Part shown: positions 57,031 through 64,000 of the stretch, one piece after another
How the letters are laid out: each line of letters opens with the position of its first letter
How positions within the stretch are numbered: the stretch's first letter is position 1
DNA from: Beauveria sp. NWAFU-1
Taxonomy: Eukaryota > Ascomycota > Sordariomycetes > Hypocreales > Cordycipitaceae
Assembly (NCBI GenBank): GCA_024472245.1
Contig: JANBXD010000002.1
Location: 682,001 to 746,000 of the forward strand
Reading direction: 5' to 3'
DNA length: 64,000 bases
Notes under the pieces: generated by a model
The model's input: the letters and a program-made list of their open reading frames with translations, nothing else
Databases searched by the model: none
Told to the model about the DNA's origin: nothing
Program-made: the position numbers and the translations under genes

Positions 57031-59880
57031 TGACAGTCCAGGAACCCCATCACATCGTACACGGCGGGAATGGCTGCGGTCTGCATTATGCCTCGCCCTC
57101 TACACACATTGGCACAGCTTTCTGCACCTTTGACATTGCTCAGGGCCCTCAGAACCCAGCTGCCCCCCCAGCCCTCCTCGTCATCCTGCTCCTCAAAACA
57201 GCGCACAAGGGCTAAAACCGGATCTGTCTTACTACCCTGTCCTCCCATCAAGATGCGCCAGCATGGACCAGGGGTTTCCGGCCACCCGCCCACCGGCATT
57301 GGCAGCCTGCCACCTGCAACCTGCGACATGTTTACTTGCGCCAACCCTACCGGCAGCCTAGACTACCAGCAAGCTCTACAATCCAAAATAGCCGTCCCTC
57401 GCTTCACAATGAAACCGGTGGAGAGAGAAACGTCGCCCGCAGAAGATGCATCGGCGGGGCGTGGATACGTGTGGTGGGGCTTTTGAGATGTCCTGAACAT
57501 GGTCTGCTGCTATTTCTTCCCTTGGCTCCGTCTGCCTACCTAATGCTTCGCGGGCTGATTGGGCCTATTATTGCCAATCCACCACATTGGGACATGGCCA
57601 CGCCGTCTGCCGGGGGCACGAGTCCTCGTGCCCTAATCCCGTATCCACTGCCATGATCCATCTGTGCCACCGACGGGCTGGTGGAGTGAGTGACTTGGAG
57701 TGCTTGGCTGGTCGTGCATGTCCCAAGGATGTCCAGACCATTGGATCACTTTGGGTGCGAGTGTGCGAGTCTGGTGTGAGTACATATTGGGTCTCCTACA
57801 GCACGGCTCATGTATATGCATCCACCATAGATGCAAGAAGTCTGCGCATCACGAGACACTGAGTGCATTTCAAAACACGTCGACGCACGCACGCGCAACC
57901 CGCGGTAATCTGTACTGTTGCCAGCCATGCAGTCAACTCGGTTGAGAATTGCCTACACTTTTCTAATGCTTTCTAGGGTTGCTACTCTCATCAGTCAAAG
58001 CACTCCATGACGCACAGTGCTGCAGACCACGACCAATTGGCGCACCACAACGCCATGCCGCTGGCGCATGCCTCGAAAAATCATCGCGACCTCTCAAGTG
58101 CATGGCGTCCAGCTAGTGTGGGCACAACGGGCGCCGGTAGTGTTGCGTGGACACCAAAGCCTGCTACCCCTGCCCTCTGGTCACACTGGGGCTCGACGTC
58201 ATGCTCCGCCTGCCACAAGTAGAACTTTCCGTCCAGAGGTAAAGGGGCAATTTTGAAGCGCTCCAGGTCGAAAAGAGAGCTTTCTGGCGTTATACGAGCA
58301 GCCAGAGACTCGGAATCACCATTCACACGGGTCATTTCTGCGAGTCCCAGAGCCAGCCGGTGAGCATACAGTACACAACATGGGAGTATATGTACTTGGT
58401 CCGGCGAGTGGCTGGCGGCACCAAAAACGCTAAAACGAACCCAGCCAAAAGTTATCCTCCGCTCTCGCAACACTTTTGGTCTAGTTAGAATGTCGCTGCA
58501 CCACTCACAGCGAATGTCTGGGGAAGAAAAGGTGGAATGGGAGATGGTCTCATGACCAGACCCATGCAGCGCTAACGTCTGGATTTGACTCTGGAGCCAG
58601 GGCCACTGAACCATCACCATCTGATCAAAAGATGCAGAGAGGATAGCGTCGTGTCATTTCCCCCCGAAGATGTCGTCCAAGCCAGCTGCCTCTCGCTAGA
58701 GCCGGTCCATAATCGCTACCCGGTATTGAATATAGCTGGCAGACGGCTATGCCGGTTCAATAGCATCATGCCGTTTTTTCGGTCAGTCAAGATGTCCTAG
58801 ACGGGCACGACGGGGTGGCAACTCCCTACTCCCTCCGACAGGCCTCTCCCTGAAACGAAGCCATTGACGCAATGACAAGATGGGCTGGGTATGCACGTAT
58901 TGCCACCACCATTGCAATTGCTGCTTTCTTCCTTGGTTGTCGCACGAACCGCTTGCCTGCAGTCGTCCATCCTTCCCGGGATGGCAGGCTGAATCCCAGT
59001 AATAAGTTCTACTAGCCAGCCTAGCGGCGGCGAGCTAGGCCCACCATCACACTACCATGTGTTCCTTATTTCGTCCTCCACTTGATCGTCAACTGCTTCT
59101 CTGGTCTGATATGACAGCATGGCATAAACCGTGGCTGTTTTGCACCAATGATTAACACTAGGTTGATGCAGATGATTCACTTGCAGCCAGGGAAAGCGAG
59201 GCAGACTGCCAACAAATGCCTCAACAAACGCATGGTCTTGCATGGCGGCGAGTTAGGGGCTTGCAGGGGGGCACTACTCTGTAAGTTACTGACAACGCTA
59301 GGCTGCCGACTGGCTGAATCTCGATTGGTCGTGGCCAGTGTTAGAGAGCATCTACGAACCTGGGTGGCGTCGACATTCACCGAAATAGAGTGCCTGATAT
59401 GGCTTATATCCGAATGGTTGTTTTTGGACACCAGGAAGCCAACGAGTCATCATGTCACGCACACGAGACGCCGAGGAATATGAAGAAAAGCATGGCGCAT
59501 TATCCAGGCTTCTATCTGGACGCCCTTTTACGGTAACGCAATACTTGATTATTCCAATGATATTTCCATTCTTTCACCAAGAACCCGCTATACTCGAGTA
59601 TTAGGGATACGCCATCATCAAAGACGGGCCAGGCTATCACAAAGAGGCAATGCATGGAGCCTCGTCTTCGGCCTTGAGATTGTATCTCATCTGCAAGCCT
59701 GCAGAGCTCCATGTGTCATGCGGCCGGAAATGCGGCCTACAACGTTGTGCACCCGCTGCAGTTGGTTCTTTTTGTCCACTTCCCATGCTCAAGACCCAGG
59801 CGGCCACAAATGCAGACGGGCCATGTGAACAGTGCTGTACGAGGCTGTTGCTTGTTATGACAAATGGGCACATTCAATAC

Positions 59881-59950
59881 AGGACGCCTCGGTTCCAGCG
59901 ATTGCATTTCATCCGAGTCACAAATGCAATCGCTGGAACCGAGGCGTCCT
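59881..59950. repeat. Perfect 29-bp inverted repeat with a 12-nt loop
   Basis: Left arm 59881-59909 (begins AGGACGCCTCGGTTCC) and right arm 59922-59950 (begins AAATGCAATCGCTGG) are exact reverse complements. The spacer is CATCCGAGTCAC. The flanks do not extend the pairing. It lies in non-coding DNA of the 8-kb gap. Confidence 0.97.
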
Positions 59951-61549
59951 TCAATTGCTGCAAATGGATTGCGAAGGTGACAGAGAATGAGGCTGAGCTT
60001 AAGAAACTGCTTCCAACACATGGCGCGGCCTCAACCGAGGCGTGACTATTACTCCGTAGCCTCACGGCAACCAACCAACCTCCATCTTTCTACATGGCAT
60101 GGCCAGCCGGCGGACGACCGACCCATGGCGGCGCCACCGGAGCAGCTGATGAATGCAGGCAGGTTAGCAGGCGGATTCATGCTCTTCGCTGCGGCTAGCT
60201 AGGCCCCTTTTTTCCATCCACTCAGAAAAACCGGCAACGCACCACCCTAACCCATGACCCCCTGCTGCCGTACCTGATCTTGTGATTGCTCAATTCTTTT
60301 TTAAAGGGACCAAGGCTTGAATCAATGCATGGGCGCGCACAGCCTCGAGCCGTCCTGCTCAATGTGTCTCGGACCAGTTATTCGGGAATGATTCATGAGC
60401 TCCCAGATCATAGGTATGCACGACTTACTGGTACGGTGTACTAGTACGGTGTACCTGGCAAGTTTTCCCTTGCTGATATTGGTCCAGAGCTCTTGTTTCC
60501 AATTGAAGCTCTCCGGCAATGTTTCGATTATCGCTCGTTACCAAACGCCTGATACCATGCCGTTATTTGGATGACCGCAGCGCGCATCTTGCGCTTTTGA
60601 TGAGTCAATGTCTCGAATGACACGAGCACGTGGCTAACCAAAACCTCCCAAACTTTCCTTCGCCAAGTATGTACGTATGTACATGACGGCGTACATGATG
60701 GCAAAACACCACTTTCGATCGAACCGAAATAGAAATCAGGCCAATCGAGTTTGCGGCGCCTCTTACACTCCTGTTCCGGTATCGCACTTGCCAACTCATC
60801 TCATGAGCCATCCCGGCTTCGTGGGTTAATTATCCACACGCGTCGGCGGAGCCTCAACATCCCGGACCATCGTCCCATCGTGTAACCGACACGGCGGCGG
60901 CGGCGGCGGCGACGCCCTTTACCCCCCTGCACTTCTCTTCAACTCTTCGGCCCGTTAATGTAAGTGCGCTGGTGCCGATATTACGTCTCTTGGTCCTGTG
61001 CATGGCCATCCTTCCCCTGCCGCATATGTGGTGTTGCCCTCTTTTTGTCCGATCCTCCCTGCCCCTGTATGCACATGTAACTGGATTCAAGGTTCATGGT
61101 AAGGCGTAGCAAATCCTGTACTCCTCTAGTCTCTTTCTAGCCTTTTTTTATGACCAATTTCCGTGAAGATTATCACATGGCTTGAAGAAGAAAAAAGAGG
61201 CGTAACGGTACGTGTCAAGACTGTGGCGTTCTCGGGTGTTACCTGGCGAAAAAAAAAACTGGACAATTGACCAGGACATGACTGGGAACTTGAAAGAAAA
61301 GGAGAGCTCTTGTTTTATGCAAGGATGGACAAAAGGAGAAATTTCCATCGAGGCTAGTAGACCGCTAACATTGAGCTGGAGGGACACAATCGTCAACATG
61401 AAAAATGTTCCCTCATGCGTGTCATTGTGCAATTTTCGTATCACAAAAATCCCTTAGCCATACACAGCAAGAGGCGAAGTCGCTTTCGATTCACATGACG
61501 CACGATTGAAGCCGCAGCAGCCCCTTTCCCGCATCCCCGCCACGACACT

Positions 61550-63581
61550 CTAATCCTCGTCATCCAGCTTATCTGCCACCGTGTCCTTGGACTTGTTGAT
61601 GACCTTTTCCGGAGGCCTCTCCACAGGCGACGCCGTCGCCGTTGCGGATGTCTCGGTCGCTGCGACCGCCGCGGCAACGACGCCCGCCAGCGGCGTCATC
61701 TGGCCGCTGGCGGGTAGGCTTTCCGGGCGGCTGGCCGAGCCAACAGGCGGAGCGCTGCTGCCCGCGGCGAGCAGCTTCATGCCGTCGGGCGAGCCGGGAA
61801 TCATTTCCGGGTCCAGGCCGGGGATGTGGATGCGGCGCGCCTCATTCTGGTACGCGGCAGGAATGATTTCAATGATTTCGTCGCGCGGAAACCGCAGTGC
61901 GGGGATCTCGACGGTCGAGCAGTGCATTAGGTAGGCGTAGAGGACGCGCAGAACCGACTCGTGCGCAATGATGAGCAGGTCGTTTTGCTCACGCTCCAAC
62001 TCGAGAATGATGGGTTCGAGACGGACGGCGAGATCGTGGTAGGACTAATGTAGACAAGTGTATTAGTGTGCGAGTTAAGGGCTGTGGCAGAAAGGGGAGA
62101 GACGTACCTCTGCGCGGGGATACCGGTGGTGGTAGGGGTCGACTTCGTGTTTTTCAACCTCATCGGGGTACAGTTGGCGAATGACGCGCTCTGACAGCTT
62201 CTCACAGATGCCAGGGTTGAGCTGGCTCATCTGAGATCGTTGCCGAACTTTGTAATTCATGTCGCGCAGAGTGTCTGCTGTTTGGATGGTGCGAAGCCGC
62301 GTCGAAGTCCACACCGTCAGCGGCGGTAACGAAGCGGCAGTCTCGCCTGATTCGATGTGTTCTTGCACGCGGTGTTTGAGAATCGTCTCTGTCATCTTTT
62401 TCGCGTACGTGCGGCCGGCGTCGGAGAGCGGCGCATCGGCGCGGAACGAGTCCTCGTCTGTCGTCGTGCCTGCGCGAACAAAAAAGGTCTTGCGGGCCTT
62501 GATGTGGAGGTTGGTGAGATAGAAGACGATTCTGTGAGAGAGGTAGCTAAAGTTGACATTGTTGTAAAAGAACTTTTCGCCGGCGTTGATCATTTTGATG
62601 TAGTTGAGCTCTTCTTCGGCCATCGTCTCAAACACGGGGATTCGGACTTCAATCCGCTTCAGATAAAGCTTGGCAGCCTCGTCGGGATCCATTCCAGCAA
62701 ACTTGTGACATGTTAGTCTAGCTGAACCTGTGCGAAAGAAGAGTTGCATACGTCTGGTGAGGAGATTTTGACGTTTCGGGCATTTTCCCGCAAGATGCGC
62801 TCGTCATCCACAAACGACTCAATGAAGAGGGTCTAAGATTGTCAGCAAGCTCATCTATCGTGCTATCTCTGATTCCCTTACTTGAACGTCATGCTTGGCC
62901 AATTCCTTTGCCAGGGAGCGGCGACCGCTTGCAGTCGGGTTTACTGCGTCGTAAATGGCGACCTGGCCGTTTTCGTGGTTGAGCCAGCCGTAGATGTCCT
63001 CGCGACACTTTTTCAAAATTTTCTGACGAAGAATGACCGATTCCGGAGAGGCGTCTGGAAAGAAGTAATCCTTTGGAACAGCGCTTTCCGGGCCAATGGT
63101 GGCTCGTCGGTAGTCTCCGAGGTGGAAGATGCGTGTCTTGACACCAAGCCACCCGAGATAGCGGGCTAGCGACACACAGACGTGGCTTCAATGGTCAGTA
63201 GAATAAAGCAGAAGCTCGACCGAAAGTTCTCACGTCTTTCCTCTCGCAGGAGGTCCAACCATGACGATGGCTATCCGACCCGAGTGAAACAGCCGGCCAG
63301 ACATGGTGCTGTAGAGCTGGGCCGGAGCCATGTTGGATGAGTCCTCGGTCACATCGTGGATACCGTCGATGAAAGTCGAGCTCTTTCGACGGTATCGAGG
63401 CGCATTTGCCGCAATTTCAGCGGTTCTGTGGCGGTTAGCATGTTGCTTGTCCCCGTTTCCGTGCCCCGATATCCCACCACCCCCCGCGATTTGCTCCGAC
63501 AGGTCCGCGGGGCGAGTGGCGGGATAGGATTTGTTTGAAAGGGTGCTGGTGAAGCGTTCCAACGTACAGTAATGTGTCCAT
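61550..63581 (-). CDS. 6-phosphofructo-2-kinase with an inactive bisphosphatase domain
   Basis: Exons on the minus strand: 63581-63568, 63425-63234, 63185-62882, 62832-62752, 62701-62108, 62044-61550; 560 codons (559 aa). The first exon is only 14 nt (MDTL plus two bases); the 142-nt first intron ends GCTAACCGCCACAG. The kinase half has the P-loop GPPARGKT (62-69), then LGWLGVKTRIFHLGDYRR and VDDERILRENARNVKISSPD. It makes fructose-2,6-bisphosphate, the activator of glycolytic phosphofructokinase. The phosphatase half keeps the fold (TSTRLRTIQTADTL; IIAHESVLR with H423), but the phospho-histidine of the RHG motif is replaced: the sequence is FFVRAGTT, with Ala at 274. Loss of this His is known for yeast Pfk26, where it is Ser. 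The last ~85 residues are Ala/Pro-rich and disordered. Confidence 0.95.
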
Positions 63582-64000
63582 CGTGAAGGTAACTTCGGTT
63601 CCGCAGGGTTAAACCGGCGAATTCTGTTGCTTGGCAAATGGGAGTTTGGTTTACCGCTCCCGTCGTACCGCCAAAAAGCAACAGTGCTGAGGTGTCTTGT
63701 TGGTGGGGTGCGTGATGACAGAGCTTATTGTCACCACCTGCAACAACCGAGAGATCAAAAGTTCAGGTGTCGACAAGGCCCTTGATCTCCTACGTAAAGA
63801 ATTGATTAGAAAAAGGAGTGTAGCCTTCTATCACGAGCCAGGAGAGACACAAGAACCAGGACTAAAAGCCAAGAAGCACCGTTTGTTCAGCTATCCAGGG
63901 TAAGCGGCTTTGTCACTGTGTGGCGTGCATCCAGGATCTCGGCCTGGCACACCTGGATACCTACAAGTAGGTAGAATCCGGCGGGGCAAGCCTTATGTAA
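63582..64000. other. 5' flank of the 6-phosphofructo-2-kinase gene
   Basis: Non-coding up to the window edge. A weak inverted repeat ATCCAGG/CCTGGAT lies at about 63930-63958. No other gene is visible. Confidence 0.5.

Larger units (their letters stand above)
53443..61549. other. Gene-poor region, about 8.1 kb
   Basis: Between the GSK-3 start and the 3' end of 6-phosphofructo-2-kinase. The GSK-3-proximal kilobase is CT-rich on its coding strand and likely holds promoter and a long 5' UTR. Other items: a TGAC microsatellite near 55257-55275, a C run at ~55339, the possible decayed gene at 56360-57030, a perfect inverted repeat at 59881-59950, and a CGG run at ~60890-60910. Many frames of 60-179 codons exist on both strands but lack domains and exon logic. 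Confidence 0.5.

Overview
This window is nuclear DNA of a filamentous ascomycete, most likely a Sordariomycete of the order Hypocreales. The evidence is many short spliceosomal introns (44 to about 200 nt, GT...AG, with CTGAC/CTAAC-like branch sites), Pezizomycotina-type versions of Rab escort protein, glycogen synthase, GSK-3, CBP80 and 6-phosphofructo-2-kinase, a fungal RNA-dependent RNA polymerase, and fungus-specific families (Clr5-domain proteins, a CIA30-type protein, an F-box protein). The genus cannot be fixed from the sequence alone. Exon structures were built by hand from reading frames, splice signals and family similarity.

Layout. 1-6 kb: the 3' end of a Rec8/Rad21-type kleisin (+), then a minus-strand run of Rab escort protein, exosome subunit Rrp43 and a CIA30-domain protein. 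8.4-13.7 kb: a ferric-reductase-type flavocytochrome (+) converging on glycogen synthase (-). 13.7-27.4 kb: gene-poor, with one Ser-rich disordered protein gene (-, 19.9-21.0 kb) between two gaps of about 6 kb. 27.4-47.4 kb: an accessory-looking block with an F-box protein (+), saccharopine dehydrogenase LYS1 (-), two paralogous Clr5-domain genes in tandem (+; the second carries ankyrin repeats), a three-domain kinase/HAD/phosphoribosyltransferase fusion (-), and an RNA-dependent RNA polymerase (+). 48.1-53.4 kb: CBP80 (-) and GSK-3 (-). 53.4-61.5 kb: an 8 kb gap holding a possible decayed gene and a perfect 29-bp inverted repeat. 61.5-63.6 kb: 6-phosphofructo-2-kinase with a dead phosphatase site (-).

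How genes may work together. Glycogen synthase, GSK-3 (the kinase family named for inhibiting it) and 6-phosphofructo-2-kinase all act in carbohydrate storage and glycolysis, but they are tens of kb apart, so linkage may be chance. The RdRP belongs to RNA silencing. The genes next to it (fusion enzyme, Clr5 pair, F-box gene) are lineage-variable families with no demonstrated link to it; this block is the best place to look for something undescribed. The long gaps resemble extended regulatory regions. I found no convincing tRNA, rRNA, intact transposon or CRISPR array.
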